Shown piece by piece: positions 46,568 through 53,728 of a stretch of DNA of 64,000 bases. Made by a program: the position numbers and the translations under genes. The stretch is from Ruminococcus sp. AM22-13 (GTDB lineage: Bacteria > Bacillota > Clostridia > Lachnospirales > Lachnospiraceae), in contig NZ_QRIL01000001.1 in NCBI RefSeq assembly GCF_003471165.1, positions 229,608-293,607 on the forward strand. Reading direction: 5' to 3'. The number at the start of each line of letters is the position of its first letter. Within the stretch, counting starts at the first letter, position 1. The notes below the pieces were generated by a model. The model ran no database searches, was not told the origin of the DNA, and was given only the letters and a program-made list of their open reading frames with translations.

Positions 46568-46630
46568 AGTTTATAACCTCCATAAAACTTTTTATTTGTT
46601 ATTTCGTTTGTTCTGTTGATTTATGAGGTT

Positions 46631-46659
46631 ATTATATATTATGGGTACCCATATTTCAA
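46631..46659 (-). promoter_or_regulatory. ardC promoter with an operator inside the spacer
   Basis: Minus strand TTGAAA (46659-46654), 17 nt, TATAAT (46636-46631). The spacer contains the perfect palindrome TATGGGTACCCATA (46640-46653), so a bound regulator would block polymerase. Confidence 0.85.
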
Positions 46660-46716
46660 GTTGGAATAATATATAAAAATGGTACCCATATTTTAGTTAT
46701 TTTTATGGGTACCATA
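46640..46716. promoter_or_regulatory. GGGTACCC operator cluster, ardC side (three sites)
   Basis: Sites are TATGGGTACCCATA at 46640-46653, ATGGTACCCATA at 46679-46690 and TATGGGTACCATA at 46704-46716. The second and third each lack one base of one half-site. Confidence 0.85.
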
Positions 46717-46721
46717 CAATA

Positions 46722-46928
46722 TTATTTCTTTTCACGCTCAATTTTTTCGTCAATAGCTTCATTTATAAAAGAATTTAGACTTTTTCCGGTCGTTGCAACA
46801 AACGCTTTTATTTCTTCTTTTCTTCCTTTAGGGACTCGAACTCTCAAGTCTTCATATTTAGTTTTTCTATATTCTTCCAGAGTCACACGCTGTCCGTCTA
46901 CTATATATGGTTTTTTTTCTTCTGGCAT
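46722..46928 (-). CDS. Ribbon-helix-helix repressor, probable GGGTACCC regulator
   Basis: The product has 68 residues starting at ATG 46928, which stands 6 nt after AGGAGG; ATG 46934 abuts that site and is unlikely. The sequence (YEDLRVRVPKGRKEEIKAFV, ATTGKSLNSFINEAIDEKIE) is an Arc/CopG-type fold: a beta strand for the major groove and two helices with the G-K-S-x-N turn. It is bracketed by six copies of the same palindrome, three on each side, two of which lie inside promoter spacers, so it almost certainly represses itself, ardC and the rightward operon. Confidence 0.85.
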   Translation of the reverse strand: MPEEKKPYIVDGQRVTLEEYRKTKYEDLRVRVPKGRKEEIKAFVATTGKSLNSFINEAIDEKIEREKK

Positions 46929-46969
46929 TTCCATCCTCCTTTTTTCTATCGTTCCATAAATCTTTCATA

Positions 46970-47015
46970 ATTATAGCATAAGTCTTTAAAATTGTACAGC
47001 ATTATGGTACCCATA
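46970..47015 (-). promoter_or_regulatory. Promoter of the RHH repressor gene with adjacent operator
   Basis: Minus strand TGTACA (46998-46993), 17 nt, TGC TATAAT (-10 at 46975-46970). Operator TATGGTACCCATA (47003-47015) ends 4 nt upstream of the -35. Confidence 0.75.
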
Positions 47016-47041
47016 CAATTTGCACAATTTTACCCTCTGTA

Positions 47042-47100
47042 ATGGTACCCATATTTGTGAACTATTCCGTCTTGTTTTATGGGTACCCATATACTATAAT
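47042..47100 (+). promoter_or_regulatory. Rightward operon promoter with operator in the spacer
   Basis: TTGTTT (47072-47077), 17 nt, TATAAT (47095-47100). The spacer again contains the perfect palindrome (47078-47091). A further site, ATGGTACCCATA, lies at 47042-47053. Confidence 0.85.
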
Positions 47101-47541
47101 TGAGTCATCAAATGAAACACAGCAACAAAGAAAGCAGGAAAGACCGGATGAAGCGATAGGGCGGTTCACAAGTAACATGGTAGTTATGCTGACAGATATA
47201 TCAGATGGAGTGAATGCAGAATAAACATGATCCGGCAAAACAGTTGAAGAAAGCAGGAACAACAGGGCAAGAAAGCACAGTGTTCATACTACTTGAAGAA
47301 AATGAACAGTCTGAACCAATCAGAACTTTACCCCTCAACCAAGAAGTTGTTAAGCGGAAGAATCAACGAGCGAGAGGACACAGTACTTTGTTGCTGAGTA
47401 TCATTTAAGCAACCGGATCAGCCGAAAGCATCCACAAACTTCAAGCCATATACCTGTGAGTGAACAGTATCGTAACAATAGTCAGGAAGATGCTTAAAGG
47501 GTTGCTACTTATAAGAAATCAAATCTCAGGAGGATAAATAT
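47101..47541 (+). other. 440-nt purine-rich leader of the rightward operon
   Basis: No well-supported gene is seen. Short frames occur (e.g. from 47303, MNSLNQSELYPSTKKLLSGR), and a different frame stays open further on, which could be a frameshifted relic, but no ribosome sites back them. The leader is the 5' UTR of the first gene at 47542. Confidence 0.45.
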
Positions 47542-47820
47542 ATGTGTAGAACAATGAACGAATTAGAAAAGGTTATTGCAGATTACAGATCACTTAAAGC
47601 CATGAAAGAACAGCTTGAAGAAGAGTTGAAAGCAGTTGAACGTGAGATTATCGGCTACATGGATGCGAACGAAAAATTGACTGAGACTGGTAACGACTTC
47701 ACAGTCAAACTCTCAACCTGCGAAAGAAGAACTCTTGACAGCAAACGTCTCGAAGCAGATTTAGGAAGCCTTGCAGAGTATCAGAGAATCAGCCAGTACA
47801 GAAGGTTATACGTTAAATAA
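47542..47820 (+). CDS. Small coiled-coil element protein
   Basis: The 92-residue protein (MNELEKVIADYRSLKAMKEQ, LEEELKAVEREIIGYMDANE) is a helical coiled coil with a basic end (QRISQYRRLYVK). Similar small proteins occur on phages and plasmids of Clostridia; function unknown. AGGAGG is 8 nt before the ATG. It is the first gene of the rightward operon of small proteins controlled by the operator-bearing promoter at 47072-47100. Confidence 0.7.
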   Translation: MCRTMNELEKVIADYRSLKAMKEQLEEELKAVEREIIGYMDANEKLTETGNDFTVKLSTCERRTLDSKRLEADLGSLAEYQRISQYRRLYVK

Positions 47821-47865
47821 ACTGCTTATCCTTCCGGTGGAGGTCAACCGGAGAAAGGTGAAAAC

Positions 47866-48120
47866 ATGAGCAAAGCTATAACAATTGCAGAAATCAGAAA
47901 ACAGTATAGAAGAAATCAGAAGAGCCTGAACAGGATTGTTTTATTGACGCAGACCAATTCTCTCCCGGATATTCACAACATTGGCGGCGAATGGGTGATT
48001 AACCAGATGCTTACAGACCTTCTGATTGAACAGGAATATATCAGAAAACGTGAGCGTGAAAACTGGGGATGGCGTAAGGAAGTTTATGACTTCAGCAATG
48101 ATGCCGAGTGTATTCTTTAG
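47866..48120 (+). CDS. Small unknown protein, 84 aa
   Basis: AITIAEIRKQYRRNQKSLNR is followed by a mostly helical sequence ending WGWRKEVYDFSNDAECIL. I do not recognise it. AAAGGTGA precedes the ATG, and it follows the coiled-coil gene after 45 nt in the same operon. Confidence 0.6.
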   Translation: MSKAITIAEIRKQYRRNQKSLNRIVLLTQTNSLPDIHNIGGEWVINQMLTDLLIEQEYIRKRERENWGWRKEVYDFSNDAECIL

Positions 48121-48161
48121 AAAACATCAAGTCACAAGAAGGTGAAGAACAGGACAACTAA

Positions 48162-48325
48162 GTGGTTGCAGCCACGATAAACAGGGCTTTAAGCTGCAAG
48201 CGTTGATCGCCGTACCCGGCTACCCGGCGGTCAGGTAGTCATATGAACTATGCTGTGCTATCGGCATGACGGGCTACATAACTACTATTTTTCCTAACGT
48301 TTTCTAGGGGTATTATTTTACCCCT
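48162..48325 (+). ncRNA. Candidate structured RNA between small genes
   Basis: Consecutive stems are visible on the plus strand: GTGG/CCAC (48162-48175); a 9-bp stem TGATCGCCG/CGGCGGTCA (48204-48212, 48225-48233, one G-U); GTAGTCAT (48235-48242) with ATGA-cggg-CTAC (48266-48277); and AGGGGTA/TACCCCT (48306-48325) before the next ribosome site. The region is GC-richer than the flanks and carries no frame. It could be a leader element or a stable small RNA. Confidence 0.5.
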
Positions 48326-48365
48326 TCAGAAACACTGAACAACTAACAACAGGAGGACAATAACC

Positions 48366-48542
48366 ATGAACCAGACAGACACTTTATTGACCTATGACCA
48401 GTGGTGTCAGTTATTCAAAAAACATCTGAAGAAGACTATCAAGCATAAAGTATACCGCTTTCTGTACGGTGCTGCACTGTTCCTGATTCTGGCAGTTCCT
48501 CCCATAGCTATGATAATTCACTGGATCATAGTCGGATATTAA
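48366..48542 (+). CDS. Small membrane protein, 58 aa
   Basis: The frame has AGGAGG 9 nt upstream. The N-terminus is hydrophilic and basic (YDQWCQLFKKHLKKTIKHK). It is followed by one membrane helix (YGAALFLILAVPPIAMIIHW) and a short tail. Function is unknown. Confidence 0.65.
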   Translation: MNQTDTLLTYDQWCQLFKKHLKKTIKHKVYRFLYGAALFLILAVPPIAMIIHWIIVGY

Positions 48543-48558
48543 GAAAGAAGGTGAACTC

Positions 48559-48807
48559 TTGGACATATTACAAACACTTTTCAGCTTATGGACTGGCAAC
48601 AGATGCACGCCAGATCAGAAGCATTCTGTTACTGAAGCTATTAAAAAGCATGTTCCTGAAGATCAGCAGGAGCAATTCACTTCTCTACTATCTGAATACT
48701 GCGAAAAGCTTGAACGTCAGGCATTTGATGTTGGATTCAAGACAGCAGTACAGCTCTGGCAGCAGCTCGATAATACAGAAGAAATTTACGGAGGTATCAC
48801 AAAATGA
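48559..48807 (+). CDS. Small helical protein (DUF6809-like), 82 aa
   Basis: TTG start with AAGGTGA 5 nt upstream. The sequence DILQTLFSLWTGNRCTPDQK, then YCEKLERQAFDVGFKTAVQL resembles the DUF6809 family (a phrase like F-x-x-G-F-x-x-A-x-x-L). It is related to the next gene (AFDVGFKTAVQLW against AFKAGVRECLKMF) and overlaps it by ATGA, implying coupled translation of two related subunits. Confidence 0.6.
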   Translation: MDILQTLFSLWTGNRCTPDQKHSVTEAIKKHVPEDQQEQFTSLLSEYCEKLERQAFDVGFKTAVQLWQQLDNTEEIYGGITK

Positions 48808-49019
48808 AAGAAGCTATTATTTATCTGCTCTTTGACAACTGGTGTAATAGTGAGCATGAACCGGAAGTAAAAGAAGCTATGGACAAAGCTATTCAGAATC
48901 CTACTGAAGATACAATCTTTCAACTCTCTTCTATTACAGAAGCCAATGCTTTCAAAGCAGGTGTCAGAGAATGCCTGAAAATGTTCCGGGAATTACTTGT
49001 AGACAATCCCGAAAAATGA
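48804..49019 (+). CDS. Paralog of the preceding small helical protein, 71 aa
   Basis: MKEAIIYLLFDNWCNSEHEP, then SSITEANAFKAGVRECLKMF aligns with the C-terminal half of the preceding protein. Start and stop overlap (ATGA at 48804-48807). The pair may form a heterodimer. Function is unknown. Confidence 0.6.
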   Translation: MKEAIIYLLFDNWCNSEHEPEVKEAMDKAIQNPTEDTIFQLSSITEANAFKAGVRECLKMFRELLVDNPEK

Positions 49020-49060
49020 TTCATAACTGTTCTATCGGCTATACGGGAGGAAAGAGGATC

Positions 49061-49198
49061 ATGCACAAACCAAAGAAGCAACAACCTATAGTCAACTATC
49101 CACTTTACAAAGGTGCTGCAATCCGCATCTTTGCAGAGAATCCGGGTAACTGGGAAGCTTTTAAACGTCTGGTCAGTACTGCTGCCAGACACCGATAA
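49061..49198 (+). CDS. Small basic protein, 45 aa
   Basis: ATG 49061 follows GGGAGGAAAGAGGATC. The product HKPKKQQPIVNYPLYKGAAI, then RIFAENPGNWEAFKRLVSTA is short and basic. A longer frame from 48971 would overlap the previous gene without a ribosome site. Unknown function. Confidence 0.5.
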   Translation: MHKPKKQQPIVNYPLYKGAAIRIFAENPGNWEAFKRLVSTAARHR

Positions 49199-49225
49199 CA
49201 TACACATTCAAAGGAGGATTTTATC

Positions 49226-49417
49226 ATGATGAACATGGAAGTAAACATTGCAGTAAATATTCAGGCAACAAGAAAATTTTATAAGGTAATCGTTATCTCT
49301 GTAGGACTTTGTGAGTCAGAAATTGTTAATGAAAGACACTTTGCAGACCGTACCAGTGCTTCTGCATATGCCGAGACATTACCTGCTGGACTTGTCTCTC
49401 TTCTGCTGGAGGTGTAA
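49226..49417 (+). CDS. Small unknown protein, 63 aa
   Basis: GGAGG lies 8 nt before ATG 49226. The beta-rich sequence NMEVNIAVNIQATRKFYKVI continues to a C-terminal helix (ADRTSASAYAETLPAGL). It ends 4 nt before the ATG of the next gene, whose ribosome site lies in its last codons. Confidence 0.55.
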   Translation: MMNMEVNIAVNIQATRKFYKVIVISVGLCESEIVNERHFADRTSASAYAETLPAGLVSLLLEV

Positions 49418-49421
49418 CAGT

Positions 49422-49778
49422 ATGAGCTGGATGAAATACAACAAGGAAACCGGACAAATTGACCTGCTTCCATACATTTCAGAATTGTCAGACTTTCAAG
49501 CTATTGTCATGGAGGAACATGCATGGAGTGTTATCTGCAAGAGATCAGTTTCAGCAGCTCCGGGAAAGGCAAAAGGCAGAAAGACAAAGTTCCTTGCGAA
49601 TCTCTTTGAATTGTTGAAAGCACAGGACGAAACACACCCAATCACGGAACACGCCTATGATTATGTGCTGCATATTGAACTTTCCGCAGACGAAACCAAC
49701 GCAATTATCAGTCTGCAACGTAAAGCAACCTATGAATTTGTTTTTCGGAATGAGATTATTCCTCTTTCCGGGAAGTAA
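49422..49778 (+). CDS. Unknown protein A of a tandem paralog pair, 118 aa
   Basis: ATG 49422 has GGAGG 9 nt upstream. The protein (MSWMKYNKETGQIDLLPYIS, ... YVLHIELSADETNAIISLQR, YEFVFRNEIIPL) aligns along its length with the next gene's product. I do not recognise the family. The conserved ends, MSW-x-x-(Y/F)-N and YEFVF-x-N-x-x-IP, suggest a compact alpha/beta domain. Confidence 0.6.
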   Translation: MSWMKYNKETGQIDLLPYISELSDFQAIVMEEHAWSVICKRSVSAAPGKAKGRKTKFLANLFELLKAQDETHPITEHAYDYVLHIELSADETNAIISLQRKATYEFVFRNEIIPLSGK

Positions 49779-49866
49779 ATTATTAAATAATCCAGCAAGC
49801 TCAAGGAGTAAAATTTCACTCCTTGGGATCTGGGAATTTATACATACAATCAGGAGGACTCAAAAC

Positions 49867-50208
49867 ATGAGCTGGAAACACTTTAACACCGAAACCGAAA
49901 CACTTGAAATCAGCGGATATCTGCCAACAGAACTGGAACGCTTTCATGCAGTCGTAATGGATGAAGATACATGGTATAACGAAATTCGCAGACCGGGGAA
50001 AGACTATGCAGTACGCGTAAACAGATTCCTTGACGGACTTCTGGCAATCCTGAAGTCATGGGAAGAAAAAGAACCTTGTCTGATTTATCCATACCTGTAT
50101 ATTCTCCATGTCGATCTTACGGAAAACAAAAAGACAGCTCTTGTCAGCTTGCAAAGAACTCACAGCTATGAATTTGTATTTAAAAACGTAGAAATCCCAT
50201 TCGAGTAG
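49867..50208 (+). CDS. Unknown protein B of a tandem paralog pair, 113 aa
   Basis: AGGAGG lies 9 nt before ATG 49867. The sequence MSWKHFNTETETLEISGYLP, ... LYILHVDLTENKKTALVSLQ, YEFVFKNVEIPFE is paralogous to the preceding gene at clear but diverged identity, so the duplication is old. Last gene before a terminator. Confidence 0.6.
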   Translation: MSWKHFNTETETLEISGYLPTELERFHAVVMDEDTWYNEIRRPGKDYAVRVNRFLDGLLAILKSWEEKEPCLIYPYLYILHVDLTENKKTALVSLQRTHSYEFVFKNVEIPFE

Positions 50209-50216
50209 ACAGCTCT

Positions 50217-50257
50217 CCTGCTGCTGGATGTAATAATCGTTCTGGCAGCAGGATTTT
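50217..50257 (+). terminator. Terminator of the rightward small-gene operon
   Basis: CCTGCTGC (50217-50224) pairs with GCAGCAGG (50245-50252), followed by ATTTTCTCT. Confidence 0.75.
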
Positions 50258-50345
50258 CTCTATCATGATATCTATATATCGCATTCGTTTTTCAGTTGAT
50301 ACTATCGACATATCATATTAATTTTTGAAAGGAATTTAAGCACTT

Positions 50346-50564
50346 ATGGCAAAGCAACCCGTTATGGACAGATTACCACATGAAAAAAGTGATATCTGGA
50401 AAAAGGAATTAAAAGCTCTGATGTCTGATTTTTGCATCCCGGTAAATATAATTGAACAGATCATTCGTACAGCCGAACGCAAAGCTAAACCCGAAGAATC
50501 GTGTAAGAGTGTATATCAGCGCGGCTGGATTATGTTCAAGGAATTTCTTCTTCAAAAACAGTAG
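50346..50564 (+). CDS. Small unknown protein upstream of the serine recombinase, 72 aa
   Basis: KQPVMDRLPHEKSDIWKKEL, then VNIIEQIIRTAERKAKPEES is a soluble helical protein I cannot name. AAAGGA is about 12 nt before the ATG. It lies just upstream of the inverted repeat and recombinase gene, so it could be an accessory or regulatory factor. Confidence 0.5.
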   Translation: MAKQPVMDRLPHEKSDIWKKELKALMSDFCIPVNIIEQIIRTAERKAKPEESCKSVYQRGWIMFKEFLLQKQ

Positions 50565-50633
50565 TAAATCTGACGTACCAGTCAAAAAGTAGTAAAACTA
50601 CTATTTCTTGTAACATTTCAACGGAATTTTAAA

Positions 50634-50665
50634 GGTGTAATTCTAAGGAGCGTCAGAATTACACC
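50634..50665. repeat. Perfect 11-bp inverted repeat before the serine recombinase
   Basis: GGTGTAATTCT (50634-50644) and AGAATTACACC (50655-50665) with a 10-nt loop containing AAGGAG. It ends 14 nt before the recombinase ATG. It may be an autoregulatory operator, a crossover-site arm, or a hairpin hiding a ribosome site. Confidence 0.8.
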
Positions 50666-50679
50666 AGAAAGGCATAACA

Positions 50680-51372
50680 ATGAACAAATATTTTGGTTAC
50701 TGTCGAATCAGTACACCAAAGCAAAGCATAGACCGACAGGTCAGAAATATTCTTGCTGCATATCCGCAGGCTGAAATCATCAAAGAAGTATACACCGGAA
50801 GAAAATTTCAAGGACGTAAAGAATTTGACCGACTCATGCGCAAGATCACTCCCGGCGATACCATTATCTTTGATTCTGTCAGTCGAATGTCTCGTGATGC
50901 TGAAGAAGGATTCGTCATGTATGAAGAGCTTTACTACAAAGAAATCAACCTTATATTTCTGAAGGAACCGCATATCAGTACTGAAACATATAAAAAAGCT
51001 CTGCAAGGCGGTATTCCTGCTACCGGAACAAATATTGACTGTATTCTGGAAGGGATAAACAAGTATCTTCTGCTACTTGCCAAAGAACAGATCAGACTTG
51101 CCTTCGAGCAATCCGAGAAAGAAGTCCATGATTTACGTCAAAGAACACGCGAAGGCATCCAGACCGCCCGACTTGCCGGGAAGCAGATCGGACAGACTCA
51201 GGGACAGAAACTCGTTACCAAGAAATCAATCGTTGCAAAAGAAATCATTCAGAAGCACAACAAAGCTTTCGGTGGTTCTCTGAATGATACAGAGACAATT
51301 CGACAGACGGGTATCTCAAAGAAGACCTTCTACAAGTATAAAAAAGAGCTGCTGTCTTCCCAAAGTTTATAA
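50680..51372 (+). CDS. Small serine recombinase (resolvase/invertase type)
   Basis: The 230-residue protein has the resolvase N-terminal domain with nucleophile Ser11 (YFGYCRISTPKQSIDRQVRN), FDSVSRMSRDAEEGF with the catalytic arginines, the long E-helix (LAFEQSEKEVHDLRQRTREG) and a C-terminal helix-turn-helix (NDTETIRQTGISKKTFYKYK). It could resolve dimers of the excised element or invert a segment. Two perfect inverted repeats flank the gene (50634-50665 and 51403-51423). It is encoded rightwards, outside the integrase module. Confidence 0.92.
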   Translation: MNKYFGYCRISTPKQSIDRQVRNILAAYPQAEIIKEVYTGRKFQGRKEFDRLMRKITPGDTIIFDSVSRMSRDAEEGFVMYEELYYKEINLIFLKEPHISTETYKKALQGGIPATGTNIDCILEGINKYLLLLAKEQIRLAFEQSEKEVHDLRQRTREGIQTARLAGKQIGQTQGQKLVTKKSIVAKEIIQKHNKAFGGSLNDTETIRQTGISKKTFYKYKKELLSSQSL

Positions 51373-51402
51373 TATCATTTGTGGTTCGCGAACACACTCC
51401 CG

Positions 51403-51423
51403 ATACTTTGAGTATCAAAGTAT
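51403..51423. repeat. Inverted repeat after the serine recombinase
   Basis: ATACTTTGA-GTA-TCAAAGTAT, a perfect 9-bp inverted repeat with a 3-nt centre, 31 nt after the recombinase stop. It looks like a dimer-binding or crossover site rather than a terminator. The remaining gap 51424-51602 is AT-rich and empty. Confidence 0.7.
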
Positions 51424-51602
51424 ATCCGATATCTGTTATATGCTAACAGTGTTTTTATTATGATATAAATGTATCGTATTTCATGATTTGTCACTAAACA
51501 ATTTGCTGATATTTTCAGGCTTACATGACCATTGTGAAATACTTTTTTAAACGGTATCGTTTATGAATATAATAGTTCTGATATCAAATTGGTATTATCA
51601 GC

Positions 51603-52516
51603 TCATCCTAATCCCCAATGACCATGCAACTTATTCAACAACGCCATCTGCTTCGTAGTATCTTTTCCAGCATTTGAATCCGGATGAAACTTCTTAGCCA
51701 ATACCCTATAAAATTGTTTAAGGATTACTTTTTCCTCATCTGTGTAGTTATCATTTACATAATTGTAATAACTACTATTTTCATCACTGCTCTGGTAATT
51801 ATCAGATTCTCTGTTCTGGTAACTACCACTGCCTGAATAATTTTTTTGAAACTGATTCCAGTTGTACTCATGGAACCACTCTTCAAATTTCTTCTGCCGC
51901 TCTTTCTCTTCTCGCCTTCTCTCTTTGTATTTTTTTTGAATCTGTTTCAACATTGCAGGATTTCTCAATTTTCCAAACACATCATAGCAGTAATCATACC
52001 TATCATCATTATCGTCCAACATATATTCTATGTTGAACTGACGTTTCTTGCGTTCATATTCCAAAACAATTTTTAAATTTCTTCTATACGTCTGGCTCTC
52101 TTCTGTCTGCTGAAATTCTTCTTGTAGTTCAAGTTCCAATGGTCTGATCTTACTTTCAACAGCTTTATGAATTTCTTCTTCTGATACTCCCAGTGTAATA
52201 GCCACTTTCTCAATCTTCTCCGCACCCAGTTATATGTATCAAACTCTCCTGTTGCAAGATCATAATACTTCACTGTGAATAATACAAATTCTTTCTTCCT
52301 TGGCTTTCCATCCTTGTCACGATAGCTCTGATGTACAGATACTTTATATGATTTCTTTACTGGACGTTCAAAACATTCATCGCTGTATGTATAGCCCCAT
52401 TTTATCCGTTCTGTACCGTCTTCAGCCGGAACACTTTCCTGCATTACTTCCAAACGTTTGGGAAATCCCAGCGGATTTTCTCTTTTAGTTGTAAGTTCCT
52501 GTATAACACAAAACAT
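51603..52516 (-). pseudogene. J-domain (DnaJ-like) protein gene broken by a one-base frameshift
   Basis: The first frame starts at ATG 52516 (GGAG site, 10 nt) and runs MFCVIQELTTKRENPLGFPK ... KYYDLATGEFDTYNW. The second continues GAEKIEKVAITLGVSEEEIH to a C-terminal J-domain with HPD (VLAKKFHPDSNAGKD) and ends at 51603. They join if one G is added to the GGG at about 52227-52230, giving the W-G-(A/S)-x-K-I phrase expected for this family as I remember it. A single protein of about 300 residues is then restored. Either the gene is inactivated or two overlapping products are made. DnaJ-like proteins recruit Hsp70; the role in elements like this is unknown. It shares a leader with the zinc-ribbon gene. 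Confidence 0.75.
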
Positions 52517-52544
52517 CTTTGATTCTCTCCTATCTTGTAAAAAT

Positions 52545-52763
52545 TCAACCTGCTTTATTAATAATCTCTCCGTCAAGCGTTTTATAAACTTGATTGTATT
52601 TATACTCTTGAAATTGCTGTATTTTATCACACTTAGGGCAATATATATCTTTTATATGTCCATTTTTTCTCTGCTTACCATGAATTCTTGGCAGAGGAAA
52701 ATCTAAGCCACATTCCGGGCATATAAAATCTGAAATTACTCGTACTTTTCTCTTATTATTCAT
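52545..52763 (-). CDS. Zinc-ribbon protein, 72 aa
   Basis: ATG 52763 follows AAGGAGG. CPECG (about 15-19) and CPKC (about 42-45) form a four-cysteine zinc ribbon: VISDFICPECGLDFPLPRIH, then HIKDIYCPKCDKIQQFQEYK. It is the first gene after the structured leader at 52796-53020 and is followed after 28 nt by the J-domain gene. Function is unknown; it may bind nucleic acid or the co-chaperone. Confidence 0.7.
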   Translation of the reverse strand: MNNKRKVRVISDFICPECGLDFPLPRIHGKQRKNGHIKDIYCPKCDKIQQFQEYKYNQVYKTLDGEIINKAG

Positions 52764-52795
52764 TTTAATCTGTTCCTCCTTGTATTTTTAATTGT

Positions 52796-52829
52796 AAAAA
52801 AAATAGATACACTCCGAAAAGTGTATCTA
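52796..52829 (-). terminator. Terminator at the end of the structured leader
   Basis: TAGATACACT and AGTGTATCTA (minus strand, 52829-52820 and 52813-52804) form a perfect 10-bp stem with a 6-nt loop, followed by an 8-T run. It stands 40 nt before the zinc-ribbon ATG, inside the transcript. Confidence 0.9.
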
Positions 52830-53020
52830 GTAATAATCTGTTTGTCTGCGTCTAAAGAACAAAAGAAATTACTGCTAGATGCTTATAAATCTTATCATTT
52901 ATAATACACTTTCTAGCAAGTGATTAAATCACCGCTTTCTTAGACGCATTCATTGATGCTAACACACCTTACCACCTTCTTCTATGGTAAAGCACGTTTA
53001 GCAGGTATCTCACCTGACCG
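52796..53020 (-). ncRNA. Candidate riboswitch-like leader or small RNA before the zinc-ribbon/J-domain genes
   Basis: Read on the minus strand from the promoter at 53028-53056, the RNA can form CAGGT/ACCTG (53016-53002); GCTAA/TTAGC enclosing an 8-bp stem (53002-52958); GTGATT-A-AATCAC (52932-52920); TGCTAG/CTAGCA (52918-52873); a closing stem TGCGTCTAA/TTAGACGCA (52948-52847); then the terminator. AAAGTGTAT at 52912-52904 can also pair with the 5' arm of the terminator, giving an antiterminator. No known class is recognised. It is either an attenuator or a free RNA of about 225 nt. Confidence 0.6.
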
Positions 53021-53027
53021 TGATTCC

Positions 53028-53056
53028 ACTATAACATAGACATTAAAAAAAATCAA
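53028..53056 (-). promoter_or_regulatory. Promoter of the structured leader
   Basis: Minus strand TTGATT (53056-53051), 17 nt, TGT TATAGT (-10 at 53033-53028). It points at the leader RNA 52796-53020. Confidence 0.7.
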
Positions 53057-53129
53057 ATATTTTTCAACAAACACAAAACCAGAATCCAAATTTGAAGATG
53101 TACCAGAAGAAGTTCTTACAGACCCAACA

Positions 53130-53702
53130 ATGAGAACAGCACTTGGAATGGATCCTATCCCGGGGATGAATACACCGGTGGATGACGCAAGTAACATTTG
53201 CGGTTTTGTAAATGAACACAGTGGAATGAATCTGAAATCTGTATCTACAACAGCAAATGATGATACTACTCTTACAGTAATTAATGAGCAGGAAGTATTA
53301 GGAAAACATTTCAGAATATTCGGAACAATTAATAATCCACTCTTCCTTGCTAAAGATGTGGCTGAATGGATTGAACATTCACAACCATCCGTAATGCTAA
53401 AATCAATAGATGATGATGAAAAAGTCAAAGTAAACAATGTTTACTCTGAAAATCGTACAGGTGGCAATGGAACTTGGTTCCTTACTGAAGATGGGCTTTA
53501 TGAAGTTCTTATGCAGTCCAGAAAACCCATCGCTAAGTCATTCAAGAAAAAAGTCAAAGAAATTCTGAAATCTATCCGTAAGAACGGCGCTTATATCCGT
53601 AATCAGGAAAATTTAACTCCAGCAGAGATCGTGGCTCGTGGATTGATTGCTGCTCAGAAGATTATTGAAGAGAGAGATAAAGGGCTAGATCATTCAACCT
53701 AG
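53130..53702 (+). CDS. BRO-N domain antirepressor-like protein
   Basis: The 190-residue frame has the BRO-N fold: EVLGKHFRIFGTINNPLFLA, KDVAEWIEHSQPSVMLKSID, NGTWFLTEDGLYEVLMQSRK, then KKKVKEILKSIRKNGAYI. This DNA-binding domain marks phage antirepressors. The first 50 residues (ALGMDPIPGMNTPVDDASNI) are unlike usual antirepressors, no ribosome site precedes the ATG, and the frame is open upstream to a stop at 53037-53039. The true start is uncertain and the 5' end may be a fused or decayed segment. Confidence 0.75.
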   Translation: MRTALGMDPIPGMNTPVDDASNICGFVNEHSGMNLKSVSTTANDDTTLTVINEQEVLGKHFRIFGTINNPLFLAKDVAEWIEHSQPSVMLKSIDDDEKVKVNNVYSENRTGGNGTWFLTEDGLYEVLMQSRKPIAKSFKKKVKEILKSIRKNGAYIRNQENLTPAEIVARGLIAAQKIIEERDKGLDHST

Positions 53703-53705
53703 CCC
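53682..53705 (+). terminator. Terminator overlapping the antirepressor stop
   Basis: GGGCTAG (53682-53688) and CTAGCCC (53699-53705), then CTCTT; weak T tract, so moderate support. Confidence 0.5.
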
Positions 53706-53728
53706 CTCTTCATTCTCACATATTCACA

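Noticed and set aside
52982..53437. 151-codon minus-strand frame opposite the BRO-N gene
   Set aside because: Ser/Val/Phe-rich shadow; the plus strand codes a recognisable BRO-N domain and the minus promoter here serves the structured leader.
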